Below are positions 45,702-53,919 of a DNA stretch of 64,000 nt, one piece after another. How positions within the stretch are numbered: the stretch's first letter is position 1; every line of letters starts with the position of its first letter. The position numbers were made by a program, and so were the translations under genes. Origin of the DNA: Sinorhizobium meliloti 4H41 (GTDB lineage: Bacteria > Pseudomonadota > Alphaproteobacteria > Rhizobiales > Rhizobiaceae); contig NZ_AQWP01000006.1 of NCBI RefSeq assembly GCF_000375585.1, positions 124,001-188,000 of the forward strand, given 5' to 3'. The notes below the pieces were generated by a model that had not been told where the DNA came from, searched no databases, and worked only from the letters and a program-made list of their open reading frames with translations.

Positions 45702-46853
45702 CTAGCGCTCGCCACCGGCCACCGGTCGGTGCCGGGTATAAAGGTCCTGCAACCCCTCGATTACCTGCCCGGCCCGCAATGAGTCGCCGAATGATCGGCG
45801 CAGATAGGCGGAGGCCGCGCCCTGGAAGGCGATATAGCCGCTGTGGCGTGGCCGGACGTAGGCCTTTTCAAGGGTCTCGGCGGTGTCCTTGTAGAAGTCG
45901 CCCCACCGTGCGTTGACCGCCGCATCGTGCCATGCCCGCCTAAGCGATGGCTGGCCATCGTGCGCCGGCAAGAACTCCACCTGAGCCTCGGCGCCCATAA
46001 GCCAAAGCAGATGCCGCTTCAGCTCCGGCGTCACCTCGCATCGAACAGATATGCCGATGCCGGTTCCGCCGAGAGTGGAGCCGGGTCGTCCGCCGGCCGC
46101 CATGCGCGGTGCGTTGGCGAATGCAACGCGATGCAAACCGGCTGCAGGTGCGGCATAGTTCACGTAGCCATAGATCAGCGGGCACAGCAGCACATCGTCA
46201 TGGCTCGCCATGTGACCTAGAATTGCAATCGGGTTCATCTCCCGCAACGGTGCAGGGCTGAGCGCGGCAAGCTCAGCCAGGATCTCATAAGCCTCCCGTC
46301 CCACTTCCTTTGAGACGAAGAGGTCGGGGTCGTCCGCCGCCGGAGGGAAGCCGAACGCGGCAGCGACCGACATGAACGAGCAGATCGCATGCGGTCCGGC
46401 CAGGGAGAGACCGACGCGGCCGGTGCTGCGAGACAGGGCGACGACTTCGTCCCATGTGACGGGCGCGGGGGAACTCAGCAAATCCGGCCGATATGCCGAG
46501 ACTTGCGTCGCCGCATCGAGAGGCAAAGCCCAATGCTTGCCTGCAAAGCAGTAGCTGTCGAAGGTGGGGCCAATGCACTTCCTTGCGATCTCCGCAAGCA
46601 CCTCGGGCGAGAAGATTGCCTCAAGGGGCTGCAGGCAGCCGGCATCGTACGCCTCCCCGACATGTGGATGATCCATTACCACGATGTCGTAACGGGCGCA
46701 CAGGTCGGCAATGGGGTGTGTCTCGAAGCCCTCCAGCGGCTGCTTTTCCCAGGAGACGGAAACAGCGTCGATACCGGATCGGGCAACGGCGGCCGCGGCA
46801 AGCCCGTTATAGCCGCGCGGGTGATCCCAAGTCAGTCCTGAATAGGTCCGCAT
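45702..46853 (-). CDS. Solute-binding-protein-like (family 1 fold) protein lacking a signal peptide
   Basis: A 383-residue protein that reads like an ABC-importer family 1 binding protein (DIVVMDHPHVGEAYDAGCLQPL, KHWALPLDAATQVSAYRPDLL, PVTWDEVVALS, GGTGIGIS). It begins directly with the mature-like sequence MRTYSGLTWDHPRGYNGLAAAA, has no hydrophobic leader, and no ABC permease or ATPase is nearby. The ATG overlaps the CaiB stop (TGATG), so the start is fixed by coupling and no leader is hidden upstream. It must be cytoplasmic. It could be a ligand sensor or chaperone for the CoA pathway, or an enzyme that took over the fold. The function is unknown. Confidence 0.82.
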   Translation of the reverse strand: MRTYSGLTWDHPRGYNGLAAAAVARSGIDAVSVSWEKQPLEGFETHPIADLCARYDIVVMDHPHVGEAYDAGCLQPLEAIFSPEVLAEIARKCIGPTFDSYCFAGKHWALPLDAATQVSAYRPDLLSSPAPVTWDEVVALSRSTGRVGLSLAGPHAICSFMSVAAAFGFPPAADDPDLFVSKEVGREAYEILAELAALSPAPLREMNPIAILGHMASHDDVLLCPLIYGYVNYAAPAAGLHRVAFANAPRMAAGGRPGSTLGGTGIGISVRCEVTPELKRHLLWLMGAEAQVEFLPAHDGQPSLRRAWHDAAVNARWGDFYKDTAETLEKAYVRPRHSGYIAFQGAASAYLRRSFGDSLRAGQVIEGLQDLYTRHRPVAGGER

Positions 46854-48046
46854 CAGTTTTCTCCGATGAAGATCACGCCGGCGTTTCGCAACGACTCGAT
46901 GCGATCGGCGTCATATCCGGCTTCCGTCAGGACCTCCCGGGTATGCTGTCCTGTGAGCGGGGCGCCACGTTCGACGCGGCTCGGCGTCTTGGAGAAGCGG
47001 ATAGGAAAGCCCGGCGCCTTGATGCGGCCCTCGGTCGGATGATCGTATTCGATAAACGTGCCGTTGTGCTTGACCTGGGGATCGTTGATAAGGTCCTCAT
47101 ATCCATAGACGGGGCCGCACCAGATGTCGGCGGCGCGCATGAGTGCGAGCCACTCCGCGGACGTTTTCATCTTGAGACGCTCACGCGTCTTCGCGAAAAT
47201 CTCGTCCCTCCTGCTCCAGGAATCGGCTTCGTCATCCATCGCCAGAAAACTTTCCTCACCGATCACTTCTCCCAGTTTCTTGAGCGGCGGGAATGCGACG
47301 ATGATATAGCCGTCGCTGGTGGCGAAAGCACCGTAGGGCGCGCGGATATAAACGTGGGCATGAGGCTCGGCCGAACGTTTCTGAGGCTTCCCCCCGATCG
47401 TGAAGACGGAAAGCTCCTGCATCTGGATCGTGGCGATCGCATCGAGCATGTTGACCTGAACGAGCTGCCCCTCGCCCGTCCGCTCGCGATGCAGCAGCGC
47501 GGCGAGCACGCCTTCGAAGGCATTATAGGCAGCAATCGCATCGACCAGGTACTGGCCGGCAGCCGTTGGCGGCTCCCCCTCGCGGCCGGCAGAAAGCATG
47601 GCACCCGACATGCCCTGCAGAATGAGATCCTGCCCCGGGCGATCGACATACGGCCCATCCTCTCCGTAGCCGGACATCGATACATAGACGAGCTTCGGAT
47701 TGATCTGCGAGAGCGTTTCGTAGTCGACACCCAAGCGCTTTGCGACACCCGGGCGATAATTCTGCAGGAAGACGTCCGAGGTCTTCACCAGGTCCATGAG
47801 CAACGCCTTGCCCTGCGGCGACTTCAGGTCCACGGCAAGGGAACGCTTGTTGCGGTTCAGCGAAAGAAACGAAACATTAATGCGATTGCCCTGCGCACCG
47901 CCGGCCGAGACATGGCGCTGCCATTCACCCGTCACCGGTTCAACCTTTACGACATCGGCACCAAGATCGCCCAGACGCTGCGCCGCAAACGGACCGGCCA
48001 TCGCAATCGAGCAATCCAACACCTTGTATCCGCTCAGAACTCCCAT
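46853..48046 (-). CDS. CaiB/BaiF family III CoA-transferase
   Basis: Transfers CoA to an organic acid, activating it. ATG 48046 has GGAG six bases upstream and gives 397 residues; the ATG 12 bases earlier has none. The N-terminus LSGYKVLDCSIAMAGPFAAQRLGDLGADVVKVE is the CoA-binding Rossmann-like start, VDLKSPQGKALLMDLV follows, and the catalytic aspartate lies in GQYLVDAIAAYNAFEG. Its stop overlaps the start of the binding-protein-like gene. In this operon it probably charges the acid brought in by the TRAP transporter. Confidence 0.91.
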   Translation of the reverse strand: MGVLSGYKVLDCSIAMAGPFAAQRLGDLGADVVKVEPVTGEWQRHVSAGGAQGNRINVSFLSLNRNKRSLAVDLKSPQGKALLMDLVKTSDVFLQNYRPGVAKRLGVDYETLSQINPKLVYVSMSGYGEDGPYVDRPGQDLILQGMSGAMLSAGREGEPPTAAGQYLVDAIAAYNAFEGVLAALLHRERTGEGQLVQVNMLDAIATIQMQELSVFTIGGKPQKRSAEPHAHVYIRAPYGAFATSDGYIIVAFPPLKKLGEVIGEESFLAMDDEADSWSRRDEIFAKTRERLKMKTSAEWLALMRAADIWCGPVYGYEDLINDPQVKHNGTFIEYDHPTEGRIKAPGFPIRFSKTPSRVERGAPLTGQHTREVLTEAGYDADRIESLRNAGVIFIGEN

Positions 48047-48185
48047 TGGTTTCTCCATTTCAGTCTTGCCGCCGGACTGCCGATGCAGCCGGCATGTTCA
48101 TGTTTATGGAAGACGCGATTATCCGTTGCCCGTTCGCCTTCGCGTCGGGTCCAGACTCGTCACTTCCCGTTTATGTTTGTCGCCT

Positions 48186-48644
48186 TTAAGCGCCGGCCGG
48201 CCGGCAGAGGACCATGATCTGGTTCGTGCCCTCCTGAACAGTTTCGTCGTTCTGATTGACGCCCTTGATCGCAAGCGTGATGATCCCGCGGCCCTTCCTG
48301 CTCGTCAGCCGCTTTTCAGAGATCGTGAGGCGCGCCCTCAACCGATCGCCTATATAAAGGGGGCCGACGAACCGCCACTGCCAGTTGAGCGCAGCCACCA
48401 CATGGAAACCGACCAGGCACCGGTTCTTCAGCGCATCGATCAGGCCTAGGCCCAGAATTCCATGTGCCAGACGCCCCTTGAAGCCCATCTCGCGAGCAAA
48501 GGCTTCGTCGACATGTACATCGGCGAAATCCCCCGTGAGGCCCGCAAAGCCGAGGACATGCGCCTCGCCAACCGTTATGGCCGGCGTCTCGTACTCAAAT
48601 CCGATGTCCAGATCTTCGTAGTAGTTCTTTTCGCTAAGCTTCAT
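48186..48644 (-). CDS. MaoC family (R)-specific dehydratase/hydratase
   Basis: A 152-residue hot-dog-fold protein. The hydratase-2 motif is complete: LTGDFADVHVDEAFAREMGFKGRLAHG with catalytic D39 and H44. The family adds water to enoyl-CoA or mesaconyl/itaconyl-type CoA esters. It sits 9 bases after the LacI-type regulator gene and about 140 bases ahead of the CaiB gene on the same strand. The operon also has a crotonase-fold hydratase, so two hydration/dehydration steps of opposite stereochemistry, or a branch, are possible. Confidence 0.9.
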   Translation of the reverse strand: MKLSEKNYYEDLDIGFEYETPAITVGEAHVLGFAGLTGDFADVHVDEAFAREMGFKGRLAHGILGLGLIDALKNRCLVGFHVVAALNWQWRFVGPLYIGDRLRARLTISEKRLTSRKGRGIITLAIKGVNQNDETVQEGTNQIMVLCRPAGA

Positions 48645-48653
48645 GATGATCTT

Positions 48654-49709
48654 CTAGGTGCTTTGACCGCATACGAGCTTGTATCCGACGTTCACACGCG
48701 GCTCGCCGATTGGTTGTTTCTTCAGTTTCGCCAACAGGAGATCCGCGGCCTGCTGGCCGATGCGTACTGACGGAACCACTATGGTCGTCAGACTTGGGAT
48801 GAGGATTTCCGCAATCTCGAAGCCGCCGAATCCGGCGATCGCAATATCCTCCGGTACGCGAACACCGCTCCTCAAACATTCCTGCACGGCACCCGCCGCG
48901 AAGACGTCGGAAGAATAGAAGACCGCATCCGCATCCGGGAAGCGGGTGCGGATCTCCGCTATGGAGGCGGCCCCCACCTTCATGGACACGTTGCGGCCAT
49001 GCAGCAGAAGCACGCGATCGGCATCGAGCCCGAGTCTCTGGGCGGCACTCCGGAACCCGCGCAGACGGGCTTTCGCACGCGCGTCTCCACTCTCCACGAC
49101 GCCGGAAAACACAAGCCGGCGATACCCCTTGGCGAAGAGATGCTCCACCATCTCTATCGCTGCATCTTCATTCGAATATCCGACCAGCAGGTCGATCGGC
49201 TCCTCCGTCCATTCCCAGGTCTCAACGATCGGAAGCCCCGCCTGCTTCAGCAGAGAGTCGGCGGCGGCGGTATGCGTGGTCCCCATGACGACCATGCCTT
49301 CCGGCCCCCGCCCCAGGAAGCTGCGGACGAGGGCCTCTTCCTGCTCCGGATCGTAAAAGGTGTGCCCGAGCAGAATCTGATATCCGGCGGGCAAAAGCGT
49401 CGTCGAAAGTCCCTGCACGGTATCGGCGAAAATCGAGGCGGAGATCGACGGCAGGATAACCGCGATAATTCCGCTGCGGTTCGTCGCCATCTGGCTGGCA
49501 GCGAAGTTCGGTACGTAGTTCAGGCGACGAATGGCTTCCTGAACCTGGGTGCGAACCGCCTCCCCGACCTGCTCCGGATAGTTGATCGCCCGAGACACGG
49601 TCTGAGCCGAGACCCCGGCTTCGCGGGCAACCTCCGCCATTGTCACCCGGCTCGGCGACGTTCGCCGCTCCCGCTTTCTACGCTTTGGCTTGTCGGTTTC
49701 CGTATCCAT
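48654..49709 (-). CDS. LacI family transcriptional repressor (gluconate-GntR-like subgroup)
   Basis: A 351-residue repressor. The helix-turn-helix is VTMAEVAREAGVSAQTVSRAINYPEQV (about residues 23-50) after an unusually basic 22-residue tail. The hinge helix is PNFAASQMATNRSG, and the effector domain has the periplasmic-binding-protein fold (IAVILPSISASIFADTVQGL, DAVFYSSDVFAAGAV, IAIAGFGGFE). It is encoded inside the operon, after the TRAP genes, so it is probably autoregulated through the tandem operator at 52619-52642. The inducer should be the TRAP substrate or its CoA ester. Confidence 0.92.
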   Translation of the reverse strand: MDTETDKPKRRKRERRTSPSRVTMAEVAREAGVSAQTVSRAINYPEQVGEAVRTQVQEAIRRLNYVPNFAASQMATNRSGIIAVILPSISASIFADTVQGLSTTLLPAGYQILLGHTFYDPEQEEALVRSFLGRGPEGMVVMGTTHTAAADSLLKQAGLPIVETWEWTEEPIDLLVGYSNEDAAIEMVEHLFAKGYRRLVFSGVVESGDARAKARLRGFRSAAQRLGLDADRVLLLHGRNVSMKVGAASIAEIRTRFPDADAVFYSSDVFAAGAVQECLRSGVRVPEDIAIAGFGGFEIAEILIPSLTTIVVPSVRIGQQAADLLLAKLKKQPIGEPRVNVGYKLVCGQST

Positions 49710-49754
49710 TTTCAGAACTCGCCTCTGACCTTCGACGCCTGATGTGGACTCAAC

Positions 49755-51035
49755 CTATCTGAATAGGCCCGGCAACCACAGAACCAGTTGCGGGCAATAG
49801 GTCAGAAGGAGGAGCACAACCAGGAGGGGAATATAGAAAGGAAGGATGGATCGGATCATCTGACCGAACGATACCTGAGCGATGTGCTTGCAAATGAAAA
49901 GGATCACGCCGAATGGAGGGGTCAGCGCACCGATCAGGAGATTGATGATCATGACCACACCGAAGTGAACGGGATCGATTCCGTAGGAGAGCACAAGCGG
50001 CAGCAGCGCCGGTGTCGCGACGAGAATGATCGCAGTCGTCTCCATGAACAGCCCTGCGATCAGGAGGGCGACGTTCAGGATCAGCAGCAGCATCACCGGG
50101 TCTTCCGTCAGCGACCGCATGAACGTCACGAGGATGCCGGGCAAGTTCTGTACCGAGATCAGCCAACCGAACGGAAAGGCTGCCGCGATGATGAATACCA
50201 GGACCCCCGTCGTGATCGCGCTCATGGCCAGCGTATCGAGCAACCCACGAAAGGTGAGTTCCCTGTTCACGAAGCCCAATACGGCCGCATAGACGACGAT
50301 CAATGCGCCCAGCTCGGTTGGCGTCGCGACCCCCGTCAGCATGCCGGCGACCAGAAGCACCGGCGCGATCAAGGCGGGCAGCGCTTTCCAGAACGTTCCG
50401 GCGAGGTGCGACAGCGACGCCCTGCTGCTGCGCGGCGCTTGCTCGAAACCGAACCGGACCAGAATGTTGACGATTATCATCAGGCTCAGGCCCATCAGGA
50501 GACCCGGGACGATACCCGCCAGAAACAGATCGGTCAGCGATACCTGCGCCGTGACCGCATAGATCACCATGATCACGCTTGGCGGAATGATCGGACCGAT
50601 GATCGAGGAGGCTGCAGTGACGGCAGCGGAAAAGCCTGCGGAATAACCCCGCTCCCTCATCTGCCTGATTTCGACGGCACCGAGACCGGCCGCATCCGCC
50701 TGAGCCACGCCGGACATGCCCGCGAAGATGATGCTGGCCGCTATGTTGACCTGGGCCAGGCCGCCGCGCATGTGGCCGGCGAAGGCGGACGCGAAATCAA
50801 AGATGCGCTCGGAGATGCCCGCACGGTTGAACAAGTGGCCGGCCAGAACGAAGAGCGGGATGGCAAGCAACGGAAAGCTGTCGAGTCCGCCCGTCATGCG
50901 CTGGATGACGATCGTGTCCGGAAGACCGGGGCCCGTCATAATGAAGACCAGGGCAGAGAAGATCATCGCAAAGGCTACGGGCACCTCCAGCGCAAGAAGC
51001 ACCAGAAAAATGCCCATCAAAAGGAGTATGGACAT
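49755..51035 (-). CDS. TRAP transporter large permease (DctM-type)
   Basis: A 426-residue membrane protein with about 12 hydrophobic helices, the ion-coupled transport subunit of a tripartite ATP-independent importer. MSILLLMGIFLVLLALEVPVAFA opens the protein; MSGVAQADAAGLGAVEI and AVTAASSIIGPIIPPSVIMVIY are the family's conserved re-entrant blocks. Its start is three bases after the small permease stop. The LacI-type regulator gene follows 45 bases later. The substrate is an organic acid by family, not further definable. Confidence 0.93.
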   Translation of the reverse strand: MSILLLMGIFLVLLALEVPVAFAMIFSALVFIMTGPGLPDTIVIQRMTGGLDSFPLLAIPLFVLAGHLFNRAGISERIFDFASAFAGHMRGGLAQVNIAASIIFAGMSGVAQADAAGLGAVEIRQMRERGYSAGFSAAVTAASSIIGPIIPPSVIMVIYAVTAQVSLTDLFLAGIVPGLLMGLSLMIIVNILVRFGFEQAPRSSRASLSHLAGTFWKALPALIAPVLLVAGMLTGVATPTELGALIVVYAAVLGFVNRELTFRGLLDTLAMSAITTGVLVFIIAAAFPFGWLISVQNLPGILVTFMRSLTEDPVMLLLILNVALLIAGLFMETTAIILVATPALLPLVLSYGIDPVHFGVVMIINLLIGALTPPFGVILFICKHIAQVSFGQMIRSILPFYIPLLVVLLLLTYCPQLVLWLPGLFR

Positions 51036-51038
51036 CTG

Positions 51039-51590
51039 TCAGATTCCTTCTCTTGCTACGTCGTCGATGGAAGCGCCATCGATATAGGTCATCGGCTCAT
51101 CCGTGCAGAGGCTTGCGAGCTCGGCAACGAGATAGTAGGCGAGCGTCAGCACGATCGAGATCGACGAGACGAAGAGGGGTACGGAGTAGAACCACATGCG
51201 CGGCAGCTGCACCGGCAGGGAAACCGAGCCGCTGCGCGATTCGATGCCGATCACGACAGGAAGGCGCAGGCAGAGATATGCCGCCACGAACAGCATCACC
51301 CCATAGCCAAGCATCCGAAGCACGGACCGGGCACCGGCACTGAGCACGAGCGACAGCGCCTCGATACGGATATGGGAGAGGCGTTTCATGCCGATGGAAG
51401 CGCCAAGGAACACGATCCAGATGAAGGCATAGGTCGCCGCCTCCTCCACCCAAACGATCGGCCGGCTGAAGCCATACCGGCTGATCACCTGCGCGAATAT
51501 CGACAGGATGATCACCGCGAAAAGCACCATTGCTGCAATCATCTCGATCCTCTCGACGACGCGCAGCGTCCTTCTGCAAAATGTCAGCAC
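51039..51590 (-). CDS. TRAP transporter small permease (DctQ-type)
   Basis: A 183-residue four-helix membrane subunit that pairs with the large permease. The sequence has helices at about residues 17-37, 48-66, 90-110 and 135-158, with the family motif FAQVISRYGFSRPIVWVEEAATYAFIWIVFLGASIGMKRLSHIR. The start is GTG 51590 (GGGAGAG upstream). It lies 23 bases after the binding-protein gene and three before the large permease, one transcriptional unit. Confidence 0.9.
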   Translation of the reverse strand: MLTFCRRTLRVVERIEMIAAMVLFAVIILSIFAQVISRYGFSRPIVWVEEAATYAFIWIVFLGASIGMKRLSHIRIEALSLVLSAGARSVLRMLGYGVMLFVAAYLCLRLPVVIGIESRSGSVSLPVQLPRMWFYSVPLFVSSISIVLTLAYYLVAELASLCTDEPMTYIDGASIDDVAREGI

Positions 51591-51613
51591 GACGCGCTCT
51601 CCCTCATCACGCT

Positions 51614-52591
51614 TCAGTCTGCGAGATCCTGGACAGACTGCCAGAGGCCCTTGGACCAGGCGCCCGTGTCTTCCATTCGCGTGACAGCCGCCACCGCCTT
51701 CTCACGGACCGGCCCCAGCTCGATTTCGCTGACTTGCGCGCCTTCGGCGGCCATCTTCGAAATCATATCCTCCGTCTCCTTCTGAGCCTGTTCCCGAGCC
51801 CACTGCGTGGCTTGCTTCGCCGCATCCGTGACGACCTGCTGAAGCTCCGGCGACAAGGATTGATAAAAAGCCTCGCCAACCAAGATGTGCGTCGCCGTGA
51901 GAATGTGATCGGTGCGAACGACAAAGGGCGCCGCCTCATGGAACTTTGCCGCGTAAGCCGCAGAAACGGGCCCCTCGGCGGCCTCGACGACGCCGGTCTT
52001 CAGCCCAAGGAAGACTTCGCCCCAGGCAAGGCGGGTCGGACGCGCACCAAGCGTCTCCCACAGCTCCAGATAGGTCTTGATTTCGGGCACGCGCATCTTC
52101 AGCCCGTCGAAATCGGCCGCCGAGCTGATCGCCCTGTTTGAAAACGTCATTCGTGACTGGATCGGCGCCTGCGCCAAGATACGCACCCCCTGATCCTTGA
52201 TCAGGCGGTCCGACATCGCTTTGTAGGCATCGCTGTCAAAGAAGCGCTGCATGTGATCCGGACTATGAAAGGTAAACCCCCAGCCCAGGATGGCATAATC
52301 CTTCACCCAGTTGGCATACCAGCTGAGGTCGTCGCCATAGAACTGAACTGCGCCAGCCATCGTCTGCTCGATGACCTGAACGTCGCTGCCGAGTTGCTCG
52401 CCTTCAATGAAATTGACGGTCAGTGCGCCGCCGGAGCGCTCATTGACCAACTCCGTAAACATGCGGTTTTGCCGGTCGTATAGAGACCCGAGGGCATCGG
52501 ACCCTCCGAAAGTGGCCGCCTGCTGCGCAGTGGCTCCAGAAACCGACACCGCAACGAGCGCAGCCGCAGCGAAAATAGCCTTTGCAAACAA
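51614..52591 (-). CDS. TRAP transporter solute-binding protein (DctP-type)
   Basis: A 325-residue periplasmic receptor. The start is TTG 52591, with GGGAGG eight bases upstream, followed by a signal peptide (FAKAIFAAAALVAVSVSGATAQQ). FDGLKMRVPEIKTYLELWETLGARPTRLAWGEVFLGLKTGVVEAAEGP contains the conserved Arg that binds the substrate carboxylate (KMRVP) and the usual hinge block. It is the first gene of the operon and sits about 28 bases from a tandem LacI operator. The importer is for an organic acid. Confidence 0.92.
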   Translation of the reverse strand: MFAKAIFAAAALVAVSVSGATAQQAATFGGSDALGSLYDRQNRMFTELVNERSGGALTVNFIEGEQLGSDVQVIEQTMAGAVQFYGDDLSWYANWVKDYAILGWGFTFHSPDHMQRFFDSDAYKAMSDRLIKDQGVRILAQAPIQSRMTFSNRAISSAADFDGLKMRVPEIKTYLELWETLGARPTRLAWGEVFLGLKTGVVEAAEGPVSAAYAAKFHEAAPFVVRTDHILTATHILVGEAFYQSLSPELQQVVTDAAKQATQWAREQAQKETEDMISKMAAEGAQVSEIELGPVREKAVAAVTRMEDTGAWSKGLWQSVQDLAD

Positions 52592-52618
52592 CGTCGAATC
52601 CTCCCTGTCAACGCTACC

Positions 52619-52642
52619 GTTAGCGCTAGCGTTAGCGCTAAC
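52619..52642. promoter_or_regulatory. Tandem LacI-type operator of the TRAP/CoA operon
   Basis: GTTAGCGCTAGC (52619-52630) is directly followed by the perfect palindrome GTTAGCGCTAAC (52631-52642), and a further half-site-like AACGCTA lies at 52610-52616. Such TTAGCGCTAA palindromes with a central GC are typical LacI-family sites. On the minus strand the second copy overlaps the -10-like TATGTT of the candidate promoter, so a bound repressor would block polymerase. The operon encodes its own LacI-type repressor at 48654-49709. Confidence 0.8.
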
Positions 52643-52667
52643 ATAAAAGACGGATACGCGGAGACAA
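52640..52667 (-). promoter_or_regulatory. Candidate sigma70-type promoter of the TRAP operon
   Basis: Read on the minus strand, TTGTCT (52667-52662) and TATGTT (52645-52640) are separated by 16 bases, close to the alphaproteobacterial housekeeping consensus. The -10 element overlaps the distal edge of the palindromic operator. The leader to the TTG start would be roughly 40 bases. Confidence 0.45.
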
Positions 52668-52980
52668 AGCGTATTGCAAGAGGAAATCTCACGGGGAAGT
52701 CAGAACTTCGGCTCTCAAAAGCCTGCGGCCCCCGATGAGAGCCCGTCCGGCGGCCGAAGGACCGCCTATATCCGTACCAACTCGCAGCGTTTCGGTGTCT
52801 CGACGACACCGGCCCTCCCCAAGCTGTTGCGAATGCACGCTTCACGACGAAGTGCTTTTCCCGGAACGGCTCTGGACTTCCCCGCTGCAATTGTGTTCGA
52901 TAGGGCGATATTGATCTTGAATTTTTTGAAGTCCCCCTCGACCTCAGTCAGTGATTTCTATTCAATTTTATGGTGTGACC

Positions 52981-53919
52981 ATGCGTATCGTATTCGTCGG
53001 CGCCGTCGAGAGTTCCAAGATTGCTTTGGAAGCGCTGATAAGGGCGAAGCGCACTCCGGTGCTCGTAATAACGCTGCCGCCCGAAACGGCGGGGCGCCAT
53101 TCCGATTTTGCGGACCTCGGGGAGATCGGGCGGGCGGCCGGAAGCGCAATTCATTATACGACAGACATAAATTCCCAGGCGACGCTGGAGGCCGTTGCAG
53201 CGGCCGCCCCGGATCTCTCGCTCGTCATCGGCTGGTCGCAGGTCTGCCGGCGCCCGTTCAGGGATGTGGCGCGCGCGGGCACCGTCGGTTTTCACCCGGC
53301 AGCCTTGCCGCGTCTGCGGGGCCGCGGCGTGATCCCCTGGACCATCCTCCGGGGTGAGGAACGAACGGGCTCGACCCTTTTCTGGCTGGACGACGGCATC
53401 GACTCGGGACCGATCCTGTTACAGCGGCAATTTCCCGTCGCCCCGGACGAGACAGCGCGCAGCCTTTATACAAGGCACACCGAAAACCTGGCTGAGATGG
53501 TCGTCGAGGCGGCGGCACAGGTGGAAGCGGGAAACGCGGCCCGAATCGGGCAGAACGAAGCCGAGGCAAGCTATTGCGCGAAGCGCACCGCGGAGGACGG
53601 CCGGATCGATTGGCAAGACCCGGCCGCATCCATCTTGCGGCTGATCCGCGCGGTCGGAGATCCCTATCCGGGCGCCTTTACATTCTACAAAGGCCAGAAA
53701 ATACGCATCGATGCGGCAACCCCGGTCGAGAACTCCAGGCAATATATCGGCCTGACCGGGCAGATTCAGGCGCATACGGAGCGCGGGTTCATCGTGCTTT
53801 GCGGTGACGGGGAATGCATCGAGGCGCACGCATGGGAATGGACCTCGGACAGGCGGCCTCCGGTTCACGGCAAGCTCGGCGGGTCGGACCCGCTCCAGGC
53901 TTCTGGGCAAAATACATAA
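52981..53919 (+). CDS. Formyltransferase family protein (sugar N-formyltransferase or Fmt-like)
   Basis: A 312-residue protein of the formyl-tetrahydrofolate-dependent formyltransferase fold with an Fmt-like C-terminal domain. RIVFVGAVESSKIALEALI is the N-terminal Rossmann strand. The active-site region reads TVGFHPAALPRLRGRGVIPW followed by LFWLDDGIDSGPIL: the catalytic His (H105) and Asp (D141) are present, but the Asn of the usual NxH motif is Gly (G103). It is not housekeeping Fmt, being set in a sugar cluster. It may formylate an amino sugar made by the aminotransferase at 30010. The start ATG 52981 has only a weak ribosome site. Confidence 0.82.
   Translation: MRIVFVGAVESSKIALEALIRAKRTPVLVITLPPETAGRHSDFADLGEIGRAAGSAIHYTTDINSQATLEAVAAAAPDLSLVIGWSQVCRRPFRDVARAGTVGFHPAALPRLRGRGVIPWTILRGEERTGSTLFWLDDGIDSGPILLQRQFPVAPDETARSLYTRHTENLAEMVVEAAAQVEAGNAARIGQNEAEASYCAKRTAEDGRIDWQDPAASILRLIRAVGDPYPGAFTFYKGQKIRIDAATPVENSRQYIGLTGQIQAHTERGFIVLCGDGECIEAHAWEWTSDRRPPVHGKLGGSDPLQASGQNT

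Larger units (their letters stand above)
52592..52980. other. Divergent promoter region between TRAP operon and formyltransferase gene
   Basis: About 390 bases. The part near the TRAP genes carries the tandem operator and a candidate promoter described separately. The rest, 52680-52940, has no convincing gene; the segment 52905-52975 before the formyltransferase is AT-rich and probably holds its promoter. Confidence 0.5.

Noticed and set aside
46493-48217. 574-codon plus-strand open frame opposite the CaiB and binding-protein-like genes
   Set aside because: It spans two coupled real genes and has no family resemblance.
49788-51785. 665-codon plus-strand open frame opposite the TRAP permease genes
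   Set aside because: It runs across two real genes and their junction, and its very charged translation is the antisense of hydrophobic helices.
44499-52980. Search for insertion-sequence ends, integrase or tRNA attachment sites at the edges of the TRAP/CoA island
   Set aside because: No transposase or integrase, terminal inverted repeat or tRNA fragment was found at either edge, so recent mobile insertion is not supported by the sequence.
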